This document shows, piece after piece, positions 51,065 to 59,272 of a DNA stretch of 64,000 nt. Location of the stretch: NCBI RefSeq assembly GCF_008312835.1, contig NZ_VSKS01000023.1, forward strand, positions 1 through 64,000, in the 5' to 3' direction. The stretch's first letter is position 1, and every line of letters starts with the position of its first letter. Source of the stretch: Streptomyces marokkonensis. GTDB taxonomy: Bacteria > Actinomycetota > Actinomycetes > Streptomycetales > Streptomycetaceae. The position numbers were made by a program, and so were the translations under genes. The notes under the pieces are model-generated. The model was not told the DNA's origin. It searched no databases and worked only from the letters and a program-made list of their open reading frames with translations.

Positions 51065-51937
51065 TCAATCCGAAAGCAGGTGCCAGACCGAGTCGAACCA
51101 CTGCTGCATGCTGTCGACGAAGACCGACCCCGGAGCGGTCGGATCGCCGGTCATCACGTGATGGGTGAGGGTGGCACCGAGGCCCAGGACGTCCAGCGCG
51201 GTCACCACCTCGCCGCGCTCCAGCTCCAGCGGCCGCTCGATGATCTCGTACATGCCGTGCAGGACCTCGACGGCGTTGAGAAGGTAGAGCTTGAAGGTGG
51301 GAGTGAGCGGGGTGTGCCGGATCCGCACGTCGACCGAGGGCACGAGACCTTCCGTCTGCAGGTCTCTGAGCGCACCCAGCAGCGACGCGGTGTGCGACTC
51401 GGTGATGGTGCGCAACCGTTCCCTGAGGCGGGTGTCGTTCCGGTCGTCCTTGACCCGGGGATAGGGCAGCGGCAGTGTCGAGTCCGGCAGCAGCATGCGC
51501 AAGGTGATGCGCTGCGGTGAGATGAAGCCGCCGCGAATGCGCTCCGACTGGAGCCGGATGTGCGCGTCGAGCGACTCGGACGTCAGCGTGTAGACGTCCA
51601 GGATGACATCGGGCTGCTCGAAGGCCTCACTGATGAAAGGGGCCAGCGTCACCTGCCCGCGCAACCGCGTCGCCTTGGCGGCCGAGGACTGTATGCGCTG
51701 GGTTTTGATCACCCGCGAGCCACTGCCCCGCCGCGACTGGATCCAGCCTTCGTTCTCCAGCTCGCGCAGCGCCCGTTGCACCGTGTCACGGGAGACTCTC
51801 AGCTCCTCGGCCAGGGCACGCTGCGCAGGCAGGAACGCCCCCAGTGGGTACGGGTCCCCTATCCGCCCGCGCAGCTCGTCCGCGACCCGCTGGAACTCCC
51901 TGCCACCGCCGCCTTTGCCGGTCCGCTGTCCGCCCAC
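51065..51937 (-). CDS. GntR regulator 1 with PLD-like sensor domain
   Basis: A 290-residue regulator. Winged helix residues 15-80 (RVADELRGRIGDPYPLGAFLPAQRALAEELRVSRDTVQRALRELENEGW). The C-terminal domain is not UTRA or FCD. It has strand ITLRMLLP, then SVDVRIRHTPLTPTFKLYLLNAVEVLHGMYEI and the terminal SMQQWFDSVWHLL helix, like its two paralogues below. The pattern recalls degenerate phospholipase-D-like sensor domains. Start GTG 51937 with a TATGTC -10 six bases before it, fitting a leaderless transcript. Divergent from small membrane peptide 1. Confidence 0.85.
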   Translation of the reverse strand: MGGQRTGKGGGGREFQRVADELRGRIGDPYPLGAFLPAQRALAEELRVSRDTVQRALRELENEGWIQSRRGSGSRVIKTQRIQSSAAKATRLRGQVTLAPFISEAFEQPDVILDVYTLTSESLDAHIRLQSERIRGGFISPQRITLRMLLPDSTLPLPYPRVKDDRNDTRLRERLRTITESHTASLLGALRDLQTEGLVPSVDVRIRHTPLTPTFKLYLLNAVEVLHGMYEIIERPLELERGEVVTALDVLGLGATLTHHVMTGDPTAPGSVFVDSMQQWFDSVWHLLSD

Positions 51938-52118
51938 AACCGGGACATACCGCTTTCAGTCCACCGACAAACCAACCAGTCGCCGCACCCCGCCAATTCC
52001 CTTATGTACCAAGTTGGTTAAGGGATCAACCGGGCCGGGCAGACCACAATCAGCACAACCAGTCCAATTGGACGACAAGTTGAGCACTTATCCGAAGGCG
52101 GAAGGAGTTGGTCGGACC

Positions 52119-52301
52119 ATGCCCCTGTCCCACGTGCTCATGGGCCTCGGCGAGCTGTCCCTGAGCGTGCTCGCGGAGACACGGCTGGGCCCAGTCGGCC
52201 TCGTGCTCCTCTTCCTCATCGGCGTGTGGGCACGGGCGCGCCGGGACGGCCTCGCCGTCGGCGCGGCGATGATGCTCACCGTGCTGATGCTTCAGGCCTG
52301 A
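52119..52301 (+). CDS. Small two-helix membrane peptide 1
   Basis: A 60-residue hydrophobic peptide. ATG 52119 with GGAAGGAG about 11 bases before. Two membrane helices (LGPVGLVLLFLIGVWA and LAVGAAMMLTVLMLQ) flank a basic turn RARRDG. It aligns with peptides 2 and 3 (GP/AxG...L...G..AR...GA..L..L) but lacks the EQLVQWKYG motif. Its 3' end overlaps the convergent HAD gene by 10 bp. Divergent from GntR 1. Confidence 0.72.
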   Translation: MPLSHVLMGLGELSLSVLAETRLGPVGLVLLFLIGVWARARRDGLAVGAAMMLTVLMLQA

Positions 52302-53047
52302 CGCAGGTCACGGACCAGGCGGAGTACGGGCTCCAGGGAGTCCACGACCGTCGTGGCGCCCGCGTCACGCAGGAGCTTGCTCTTGCGGTCGCTGCGGGCG
52401 TAGCCGAGGAACGGTACGCCGGCGGCCCGCGCGGCGAAGAGGTCGGACGGGGTGTCGCCGATCATCAGTGCAGACGTGGGTGCGGCGCCCATCGCGTTCA
52501 GGGCGCGGTTGAGGCAATGGGGGTGCGGTTTCAGGTGGTTCAGCTCCTGGGTCCGGCCGTATATGTGGGGGGCGAAGCAGGGGACCAGCCGGCGGGAGGC
52601 GAGGTATTCGCGCACGACGCGCGGAGAGTTGTTGGTGGTGATGGCCAGGCGGGCGCCCACCGCGGTCCAGGTGCGGATCAGGGGATCGGCGTACGGGGTG
52701 GGCATCGCGGAGGCGGTGGCCCGCAGCTCCTCCTGGGTGAGGCGCTCCTCGAGCTCCGCGACCAGGTCGCTGCCGGGGTGCCGGCGGTCGACGGCGCGCA
52801 GGACGACATGCGGGTCCAGTGACTCGCGTTCGGACTCCGTGAGCAGGCCGTGCAGGCCGCGTCCCTCGAGCCAGGCCGCCAGGTCGTTCGCCACCCGCTC
52901 CGCCGAGTGCCCGGCGAACAGCCTGCAGATGGGGCCGTCGAAGTCCCACAGCACGACACGGACACCTCTGGACAGGGCCCGCAGTTCGTTCCGTTCCGTC
53001 TCGGTCTCGGCCGTCACCGCATCAGTCTGTGTCGTCTCAGAAGTCAC
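52292..53047 (-). CDS. HAD-family phosphatase coupled to GntR 2
   Basis: A 251-residue HAD hydrolase. Motif I VVLWDFDGPICRLF (nucleophile Asp), motif II ITTNNSPRV, motif III KPHPHCLNRAL (Lys) and motif IV MIGDTPSDLFAARAAG are all present. The helical cap between motifs I and II puts it in the phosphoglycolate-phosphatase-like C1 group. GTG 53047 shares one base with the TAG of the upstream GntR gene (TAGTG), so both come from one mRNA. Substrate unknown; the nearby double kinase makes a phosphorylated small molecule plausible. Confidence 0.87.
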   Translation of the reverse strand: MTSETTQTDAVTAETETERNELRALSRGVRVVLWDFDGPICRLFAGHSAERVANDLAAWLEGRGLHGLLTESERESLDPHVVLRAVDRRHPGSDLVAELEERLTQEELRATASAMPTPYADPLIRTWTAVGARLAITTNNSPRVVREYLASRRLVPCFAPHIYGRTQELNHLKPHPHCLNRALNAMGAAPTSALMIGDTPSDLFAARAAGVPFLGYARSDRKSKLLRDAGATTVVDSLEPVLRLVRDLRQA

Positions 53048-53922
53048 TAGGAGAGTGTCAGGTCCGTGGTGATGGTTTCCCAGAGGGCGTCGAACCACTT
53101 CTGGGATTCGTCCACGAACGCCTGGTCCCGCTGGCCGGCCTGCCTGACGAAGGAGAAGAGCAGGGACGTGGAGCCCAGGGCGTCGTACATCTCCAGGGTG
53201 CGGCTCTCCCACTCCTCCTCGCGCCGGGTGAGGAGGTAGTAGCCGAGCAGTGCCTCCTCCCCGTTGAGCAGGTACAGCTTCACCGGCGGGGTGAAGGGCA
53301 GCGCGCGGAACGAGACGTGCACGTCGATGCCGTGGGTGGCGCGCAGGGCGAGGAGGTTGTGCTGGAGCACGCGGGCCTGTGCGTTGCGCATCGACAGCCA
53401 GCGCTCGTGCACCGGGTTGCCGCCGCCGCTGCCCTCCTCGACGGGGACCGGGAAGGCCAGGTTGATGTTCCGGGAGGGCAGCAGGATGCGGACGTCGACG
53501 GATTCGGGGCGGGTACGGCCCTCATGGATGTGCCGCAGCGGCTCACCGAGCGCCACCATGAAGCTCTCCGAGGTCAGGCACACCGCGTCGATCCGCACCC
53601 GGGCCGACTCGAACGCGTCCGTCAGGCGGGGTGCGAGGCCCACCATCGTCGGCTGGGGCTCCTCCCGCACGGGGGCCGGTCCGGCGATCCGCGGCGGGCT
53701 GCCCTTGCTGACGTTGCTGAGCAGGCCGTCCTCCTGGAGGGCGCGCAGGGCCTGGCGGACGGTTCCGCGCTCCACGCCGAACTCCTCGGCCAACTCGGCC
53801 TGGGTCGGCAACCGGTCGCCCGCCTTGAGCTCGCCGCCCCGGATGCGTTCCCGCAGGATGTCGGCGATCTCCTGGGGCGAGTGCTTGCCACTGCCGTTCA
53901 CTGCCACGTTCTCCTGGGCCAC
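53047..53922 (-). CDS. GntR regulator 2 with PLD-like sensor domain
   Basis: A 291-residue protein. Winged helix about 15-75 (ADILRERIRGGELKAGDRLPTQAELAEEFGVERGTVRQALRALQEDGLL). Sensor domain: APRLTDAFESARVRIDAVCLTSESFMVAL, SVDVRILLPSRNINLAFP, DVHVSFRALPFTPPVKLYLLNGEEALLGYYLLTRR and a terminal WFDALWETI helix. A UTRA domain is not seen. The best start is GTG 53922, six bases after TAGCGT (leaderless); GTG 53901 with AGGAG is an alternative. Cotranscribed with the HAD gene, divergent from peptide 2. Confidence 0.87.
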   Translation of the reverse strand: MAQENVAVNGSGKHSPQEIADILRERIRGGELKAGDRLPTQAELAEEFGVERGTVRQALRALQEDGLLSNVSKGSPPRIAGPAPVREEPQPTMVGLAPRLTDAFESARVRIDAVCLTSESFMVALGEPLRHIHEGRTRPESVDVRILLPSRNINLAFPVPVEEGSGGGNPVHERWLSMRNAQARVLQHNLLALRATHGIDVHVSFRALPFTPPVKLYLLNGEEALLGYYLLTRREEEWESRTLEMYDALGSTSLLFSFVRQAGQRDQAFVDESQKWFDALWETITTDLTLS

Positions 53923-53956
53923 GACCAAACGCTACAACTTCGATCCACCTTACGGG

Positions 53957-54024
53957 AGTTGTTTGAAAGTTGTTTGAGACCAGCTGCCAATTGGGGACAA
54001 CTTAATCAGAGTTGGTCGCCAACT
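53957..54024. promoter_or_regulatory. Operators between GntR 2 and peptide 2
   Basis: The direct repeat AGTTGTTTGA occurs at 53957 and 53968 (11-bp period). The palindrome AGTTGGTCGCCAACT is at 54010-54024; a version with A at the centre recurs in the GntR 3 region at 55278. Confidence 0.75.
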
Positions 54025-54058
54025 TTGCCAAGTTGGCTCAACCGTCAAGGGGGACACC

Positions 54059-54247
54059 ATGCACTTCATCGCTCTGATCTCCGCCGTCCTCGTCGTCACC
54101 GTCGAACAGCTCGTCCAGTGGAAGTACGGTGCGGCCGGCATCGTCGGCCTCCTGCTGCTCACGGTGGGCATCCGGGCCAACAGGCCGGGCGTCAGCTCCG
54201 CCGGAGCGGTGCTGCTCGTCCTGCTGGTGGGGAAACCCGCCCTGTGA
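54059..54247 (+). CDS. Small two-helix membrane peptide 2
   Basis: A 62-residue hydrophobic peptide with ATG 54059 after AAGGGGGACACC. Helix 1 HFIALISAVLVVTVEQLVQW carries a buried Glu; KYGAAGIVGLLLLTVGIRA and a third hydrophobic stretch (SSAGAVLLVLLVG) follow. It shares EQLVQWKYG with peptide 3. No signal-peptide cleavage site is evident. Divergent from GntR 2. Confidence 0.82.
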   Translation: MHFIALISAVLVVTVEQLVQWKYGAAGIVGLLLLTVGIRANRPGVSSAGAVLLVLLVGKPAL

Positions 54248-54281
54248 GCGGCAGCTCGGTCAGCCGTTCCCGTGGGAGACG

Positions 54282-55190
54282 TCAGCTCGTGAGCACCAGT
54301 TCCGAACTGATGGTCTCCCACAGCGCGTTGAACCACAGCGCCGACTGTTCCACGAACGTGGTGTCCCGCAGGCCCGCACCCTGGTCGAAGGCGAACAGCA
54401 TGGACCGTATGCCCTGCGCGTCGTACGTCTCCAGGCTCCCGTGGTCGATCTGGGCCTCGCTGCGGGCCACCGTGTAGTAGGCGAACAACGCCTCCACGCC
54501 GTTGAGCAGATACAGCTTCACCGGCGGGGTGAAGGGCAGCGCGCGGAACGACACGTGCACGTCGATGCCGTGCGTGGCGCGCAGCGCGAGGAGATTGTGG
54601 CGGAGCACCTGGCCCTGGGCGTTGCGCATCGACAGCCACCGCTCGTGCACCGGGTCCTCGCCGCCCTCCCGCCCCCCGACCGGAACCGGGAAGGCGAGGT
54701 CGATGTCCCGGCTGGGCAGCAGCACGCGGACGTCGACCTTGGCCGGTTTCAGTCGCCCCGCGTGGATCTGCCGCAGCGGCTCCCCGATGGCCAGGGTGAG
54801 GGAGATGGAGGTCAGGCAGACGGCGTCGATCTCGACGTGCTCGGCCTCGAAGGCCGCGGCGATCCTGGGCGCGAGGGCGACCGTGGTGGGCAGCGGCGGA
54901 GCCGCGGGACCGGTCGGCACCCCGCCGGTGCGGCGTGCGACGGTCGCCGGGGCGCCCTTGGAGACGTTGGTGAGCAGCTGCTCGGACTGCAGGATGCGCA
55001 GCGCCTGGCGTACCGCGGGGCGCTCCACGCCGAACTCGGCGGCGAGCTGGGCCTGGGTGGGCATGCGCTGACCCGGCCGCAGCGCACCGGACCGGATCCG
55101 TGCGCGCAGCTCGTCGGCCACCTCGCGATGTGTCCTCTGTGGCCGCTGTGGCTTCTTCCGCCCACTGGCGGAGACGTGTTCCGGGTCCAC
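54282..55190 (-). CDS. GntR regulator 3 with PLD-like sensor domain
   Basis: A 302-residue paralogue of GntR 2. The HTH is REVADELRARIRSGALRPGQRMPTQAQLAAEFGVERPAVRQALRILQSEQL. The sensor shares almost exact blocks with GntR 2 over HERWLSMRNAQ, NLLALRATHGIDVHVSFRALPFTPPVKLYLLNG. The C-terminus FVEQSALWFNALWETIS corresponds to the others. GTG 55190 lies six bases after TAGTGT (leaderless). Its stop is 35 bp from the convergent end of peptide 2. Divergent from peptide 3. Confidence 0.88.
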   Translation of the reverse strand: MDPEHVSASGRKKPQRPQRTHREVADELRARIRSGALRPGQRMPTQAQLAAEFGVERPAVRQALRILQSEQLLTNVSKGAPATVARRTGGVPTGPAAPPLPTTVALAPRIAAAFEAEHVEIDAVCLTSISLTLAIGEPLRQIHAGRLKPAKVDVRVLLPSRDIDLAFPVPVGGREGGEDPVHERWLSMRNAQGQVLRHNLLALRATHGIDVHVSFRALPFTPPVKLYLLNGVEALFAYYTVARSEAQIDHGSLETYDAQGIRSMLFAFDQGAGLRDTTFVEQSALWFNALWETISSELVLTS

Positions 55191-55277
55191 AACCAAACAC
55201 TACAACTTCTCGCCATCTTTGGGCAGTTCAGCCGAGGGTGGTTATAAGCCTCTTCCAAGTGGAGATAACCAACAACA

Positions 55278-55292
55278 AGTTGGTCACCAACT
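55278..55292. promoter_or_regulatory. Palindromic operator AGTTGGTCACCAACT
   Basis: Same palindrome as at 54010-54024 except for the central base. It lies between GntR 3 and peptide 3, 79 bp before the peptide start. Confidence 0.75.
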
Positions 55293-55370
55293 CGAGCAAC
55301 CTGGTCGACCCACTCAGGGGTTGGCCCACCAGGATGACGGTTGGGAGGCCACGGACAAAGGGGGACCGTC

Positions 55371-55556
55371 ATGCCGCTCATCGCCATCGCCCTCGCCGCC
55401 CTGGCCATCGGATTCGAGCAGCTCGTCCAGTGGAAGTACGGGCCGATGGGAATCATCGCCTTCGTCGCCCTCACCGTGGGCATCAAGGCACGGAACACCA
55501 TGATCAGCGGCATCGGCGCGGTCATCCTCGTGATGCTGCTCGCCCAGTCCGGCTGA
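55371..55556 (+). CDS. Small two-helix membrane peptide 3
   Basis: A 61-residue hydrophobic peptide with ATG 55371 after GGGGGACCGTC. Sequence MPLIAIALAALAIGFEQLVQ then WKYGPMGIIAFVALTVGIKAR and a final hydrophobic segment. Strongly similar to peptide 2. Divergent from GntR 3 with the shared palindrome between them. Confidence 0.85.
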   Translation: MPLIAIALAALAIGFEQLVQWKYGPMGIIAFVALTVGIKARNTMISGIGAVILVMLLAQSG

Positions 55557-55582
55557 CAGCACACCGCACGGACCGCCGGCCG

Positions 55583-55604
55583 GGCTCCCTTCCGGAGGGG
55601 AGCC
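55583..55604 (+). terminator. Hairpin after peptide 3
   Basis: GGCTCCC (55583-55589) pairs with GGGAGCC (55598-55604), about 27 nt after the stop. Confidence 0.6.
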
Positions 55605-55725
55605 GGGAGCCCCGTCGGCAGGCACCACCCGCACAACAACCACAACTGAACAGCTCGCTACGGATGAGTGCTCACCCGTCGTCGGCGGAAGGAGGCGGCA
55701 GCAGGGGCGCGTACCGGGACGGCGC

Positions 55726-56982
55726 TCAGAAGATGTCCGGGCACCACGGTCGCCTGGACGTACGCAGCAGGGCGTCGGCCTGACGGGCGGCGCCCGCTCG
55801 TTCTTCCCGCACCCGGTCCAGCGCCGCCAGCCGCACCGCCGACTCGTCCCCCAGCCACAGCACGGCCAACTCGGCGACGTCCAGCGTCAGATCCGCGCTC
55901 TCGGTGGTCCGCGCGCAGGCCCCGGCCCCGTCCGCCGACGCCTCGAGCCGGTAGCGCCCGCCGCTCAGCCCGCCGCTGTCGGTCACCTCGAGGACCAGCG
56001 ACCCCGCCGCCCCGTACGTCCGCGCCCGAAGGGCCCGTTCGACGTCCAGGATCCGCACCCACAGCCAGTCCGCCTGCGTCGTCACGGCGGCGGCGCGCGG
56101 GTCCGGCAGCATGTGCGGGAGCAGATCGTCGGGGGCCCGCCAGCCGCTCTTCACCTTCACCACCCAGTCCACCGAACACAGGTAGTGCCACAGCGCGCGC
56201 TCGGCGGCCGGGGTCACCCCCGTCAGCCACTTCACCTGGGCCGTGTTCAACGGCTGCTTGGCGTCGCCCCAGGTGTCGTCGGCCGTGTAGGCGACCATGC
56301 CCTCGACCTCGCCGCCGGCCGAGCGGTACACCGCGTAGTACGGCTCGTGGAACGTCGGGTGGAAACGCACGGCCCCGGTGGTGATCCTCCACCACAGCTC
56401 GTCGCGGCTGACGGCACCCGGCTGTGCCCGGCGCAGCCGCTCGTGCAGCTCGGGACCGAGCTTGCAGACGTCCTCGGCGTCCACGAGGTCGATCCTGCCG
56501 CCGTCCTCCGGGCCGGACCGGCGCGGGTCGAGACCGGTCCGCGGCACGTCGACCGTCCACTCGGTCGTCGAGGTGGCCGGGCCGAAGCCGTACCGCCCGT
56601 AGATCGGGTACTCGGCCGCGATCAGCGTCGCGACGACGTCCCCGCGCTCCTTCGCGGCGGCGAGGTCCCGCTCCATCATGCGGGTGAGCAGGCCCCGCCG
56701 GCGGTGGGTGGGGGCGACGGTGACGTTGGTGACGGCGTCGGCCGGCACGGCCGCCCCGCCGACCACGGTGAGCTCCTGCGCGAAGGAACGGAACGTGGCG
56801 ACGCAGCGCCCGCCGTCGAACGCCCCGACCGACCGGCCGGACCTGAACTGCGCCCGGCGCGCTTCGAGGATGTCCGCGGCCGAGGTGGGCTCCCGCAGGA
56901 ACCCGATGTTCATGACCCGGTTCCAGTCGGCGAACTCGGGCTCGGTGATGGGGCGTACGTCGATGGGGGCGCGGGAGGTCAT
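55726..56982 (-). CDS. Eis-like GNAT acetyltransferase
   Basis: A 418-residue protein with the Eis architecture: two GNAT domains and a C-terminal sterol-carrier-like domain. Acetyl-CoA site [24 protein letters not shown] (about 87-110) and [11 protein letters not shown] follow. The C-terminus ends CPDIF, whose terminal carboxylate is catalytic in Eis. Mycobacterial Eis multi-acetylates aminoglycosides and peptides; the Streptomyces substrate is unknown. ATG 56982. Confidence 0.9.
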   Translation of the reverse strand: MTSRAPIDVRPITEPEFADWNRVMNIGFLREPTSAADILEARRAQFRSGRSVGAFDGGRCVATFRSFAQELTVVGGAAVPADAVTNVTVAPTHRRRGLLTRMMERDLAAAKERGDVVATLIAAEYPIYGRYGFGPATSTTEWTVDVPRTGLDPRRSGPEDGGRIDLVDAEDVCKLGPELHERLRRAQPGAVSRDELWWRITTGAVRFHPTFHEPYYAVYRSAGGEVEGMVAYTADDTWGDAKQPLNTAQVKWLTGVTPAAERALWHYLCSVDWVVKVKSGWRAPDDLLPHMLPDPRAAAVTTQADWLWVRILDVERALRARTYGAAGSLVLEVTDSGGLSGGRYRLEASADGAGACARTTESADLTLDVAELAVLWLGDESAVRLAALDRVREERAGAARQADALLRTSRRPWCPDIF

Positions 56983-57051
56983 GGGCTCACGGTAGGTGGG
57001 CCGCCCGGCGGGTGTCGACGCGGTTTTCCCCGCCGCCGGCGGCCGTCCCGC

Positions 57052-57684
57052 TCACGCGAGCAGGTCGTCGACCTGGGCCTCCCCCTCCCGGTACCGGCGC
57101 GCGATCTCCGCGCTGCACTCGTCGGCCGTGCGCTGCAACCGCTGCCGCCGCCGGGACACCTGCTGCTCGTACCGCACCAGCCGCCCCATCGCGGTGCTCA
57201 GCTCCCCGTCCGTGCGGGCGCCCAGGTCCGACAGCTCCACCTCGCCGAGCGTCTCCGCCGCCAGCCGCCGGTACTCCTCGCTCTGCGGGGTGCCCAGCGT
57301 CACATGGCGGGCGGAGGAACGGTGCCGGGCCGGACCGTCCCGCAGGATCTCCGGCAGCCGCTCCACCACCGACGCGTCCCCCGGCGCGACGACCGGGGCC
57401 CCGCCCTGCGGGACCCGCCGCGCCAGCTCGGCCCGCAGGATGTCGATGCGCCCCTGGAGCAGCCGCCGCACATAGCTGAGATCGGCCTCGTCCCGCTGCG
57501 CGTCACGGCGCACCGCGCGCAGCTCGGACAGACTGAGCACGGTCAAGTCGGCCGCTCGCTTCTCCTCGGGCAGCACCGGGCTGTCGGTGCGCTGTGCGGG
57601 CGGCCGGTGGAACTCCCGTTCCACGGTTCCCGCGTGGGCCAACGGAACAGCCGTCGCCGGCTGTCCGATTCCCGGTGTGCTCAT
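57052..57684 (-). CDS. rsiG: c-di-GMP-binding anti-sigma factor RsiG
   Basis: RsiG sequesters the sporulation sigma factor WhiG when bound to c-di-GMP, controlling entry to spore formation. The 210-residue protein has both copies of the ligand signature E-x3-S-x2-R-x3-Q-x3-D: Glu66-Ser70-Arg73-Gln77-Asp81, and Glu173-Ser177-Arg180-Gln184-Asp188, each in a predicted coiled-coil helix. All ten residues are present. ATG 57684 with GAGG. whiG is not in this window. Confidence 0.95.
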   Translation of the reverse strand: MSTPGIGQPATAVPLAHAGTVEREFHRPPAQRTDSPVLPEEKRAADLTVLSLSELRAVRRDAQRDEADLSYVRRLLQGRIDILRAELARRVPQGGAPVVAPGDASVVERLPEILRDGPARHRSSARHVTLGTPQSEEYRRLAAETLGEVELSDLGARTDGELSTAMGRLVRYEQQVSRRRQRLQRTADECSAEIARRYREGEAQVDDLLA

Positions 57685-57861
57685 GTGCCTCAACCGTCCC
57701 CTCGACCGGCATGTGCCAGCATCGTGCCACCCCAAGCGGCCACTATGTGAGCGAGTGGTCCCGATCCGCCCCAGATGGGCGCTAAGGAGTAAAAATAGCC
57801 CGACCGGGGTCCCGCGCGGGCCGCCGTCGGCCGTCTGTTCGCCGACCGGCATGATGGTCGT

Positions 57862-58287
57862 ATGCGTGCAGTGGTGCAGAGGGTCGACGGGGCGAGCGTC
57901 GTCGTGGACGGCGAGACGGTGGGCGCGATCGAGGGCGAGGGACTGTGCGTCCTCGTCGGCGTCACCCACGAGGACACCAAGGAGAAGGCGGCACAGCTCG
58001 CCCGCAAGCTCTGGTCGGTCCGGATGCTCCAGGACGAGAAGTCGTGCAGCGACACCGGCGCCCCGCTCCTGGTGATCAGCCAGTTCACCCTGTACGGCGA
58101 CGCCCGCAAGGGCCGCCGGCCCACCTGGAACGCCGCCGCCCCGGGCGACCTCGCCGAACCGCTGGTCGACGAGGTGGTCGCCCAGCTGCGCGCCCTGGGG
58201 GCGACGGTGGCGACGGGCCGCTTCGGCGCGAGGATGAGGGTGTCGCTGACCAACGACGGCCCGTTCACCGTCCTGCTGGAGATCTGA
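57862..58287 (+). CDS. dtd: D-aminoacyl-tRNA deacylase
   Basis: Hydrolyses D-aminoacyl-tRNAs as quality control in translation. The 141-residue protein has the DTD motifs: [17 protein letters not shown], the active-site [21 protein letters not shown] (SQxT) and the Gly-cisPro-type [10 protein letters not shown]. Length is typical. ATG 57862. Divergent from rsiG; convergent with ygfZ. Confidence 0.96.
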   Translation: MRAVVQRVDGASVVVDGETVGAIEGEGLCVLVGVTHEDTKEKAAQLARKLWSVRMLQDEKSCSDTGAPLLVISQFTLYGDARKGRRPTWNAAAPGDLAEPLVDEVVAQLRALGATVATGRFGARMRVSLTNDGPFTVLLEI

Positions 58288-58297
58288 GCCCCGCGGC

Positions 58298-59263
58298 TCA
58301 GGGCTCGACGACGGTCTCCTGCGCCGCCGCGGTCTCCCCGGCGAGCAGCCGCGCGTCCACCGGGACGTTGCGCTTCACCAGCGCCAGCGCGACCGGACCC
58401 AGCTCGTGGTGGCGTACGGACGTCGTGATGAACCCGACCTTCCGTCCGTCCGGTCCGTCGTCGGCCAGCCGGATCCCGGTCCCCGCGACGGGCAGGTGCA
58501 CCTCGCTGCCGTCCAGGTGCAGGAAGACCAGCCGCCGCGGCGGCTTCCCCAGGTTCTGCACCCGGGCGACCGTCTCCTGCCCCCGGTAGCAGCCCTTCTG
58601 CAGGTGCACCGCGCCGCCGATCCAGCCCAGCTCGTGCGGGATGGTGCGGTGGTCGGTCTCGAAGCCGAGCCGCGGCCGCCGCTGCTCGACCCGCAGCGCC
58701 TCGAGCGCGAGGATCCCGGCGGGCGGCCCCGCCTTCTCCGCGTACGGCTCCAGATCCTCGCGGGGCAGGAACAGGTCCCGCCCGTACGGCGTCTCGCGCA
58801 CCACGACGCCCTCGGGCACCTCGGCGATGGACCCGGCCGGCAGATGCACCACCGCGATGTCGGCGGTGCGGTCGGCGACCTCCACCCGGTAGAAGAACTT
58901 CATCGACTCCAGGTACGCGATCAGCGCGTCCTGGGTGCCGGGCTCGACGTGCGCCCACACCGTCTCCCCGTCGTCGACCAGGTAGAGCGCGTGCTCGATG
59001 TGGCCGTTCGCGGAGAGGATCAGGGCCTCGGTGGCCTGGTGCGGCGGCAGGTCGCTGACGTGCTGGGTGAGCAGCAGGTGCAGCCAGCCGAGCCGTTCCG
59101 GTCCGGTGACGGTGACGACCCCGCGGTGGGACAGGTCGACGAAACCGGTGCCGTCGGCGAGGGCGCGCTGCTCGCGGAACAGGTCGCCGTAGTGGGCGGC
59201 CACGCCTTCGTCCACGCCCTCGGCGGGGACGGCGCCGGGCAGGGTCAGCAGGGGGCTCTTCAT
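58298..59263 (-). CDS. ygfZ: Folate-binding YgfZ protein
   Basis: A tetrahydrofolate-dependent protein supporting Fe-S cluster assembly or repair. The 321-residue protein has the GcvT-like fold and the YgfZ signature KGCYRGQETVARVQNLG (about 232-248) with the key Cys. N-terminal LADGTGFVDLSHRGVVTVTGPERLGWLH. In Streptomyces it is followed by nur, as here (gap 9 bp on the opposite side of start). Confidence 0.94.
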   Translation of the reverse strand: MKSPLLTLPGAVPAEGVDEGVAAHYGDLFREQRALADGTGFVDLSHRGVVTVTGPERLGWLHLLLTQHVSDLPPHQATEALILSANGHIEHALYLVDDGETVWAHVEPGTQDALIAYLESMKFFYRVEVADRTADIAVVHLPAGSIAEVPEGVVVRETPYGRDLFLPREDLEPYAEKAGPPAGILALEALRVEQRRPRLGFETDHRTIPHELGWIGGAVHLQKGCYRGQETVARVQNLGKPPRRLVFLHLDGSEVHLPVAGTGIRLADDGPDGRKVGFITTSVRHHELGPVALALVKRNVPVDARLLAGETAAAQETVVEP

Positions 59264-59272
59264 ATGCCAAGC

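Noticed and set aside
50850-55560. Interpreting the GntR/small hydrophobic peptide cassettes as a pSAM2-like integrative element (KorSA plus Spd proteins)
   Set aside because: No integrase, excisionase, replication or Tra gene and no attachment-site repeat were seen, and the sensor domain differs from plasmid regulators.
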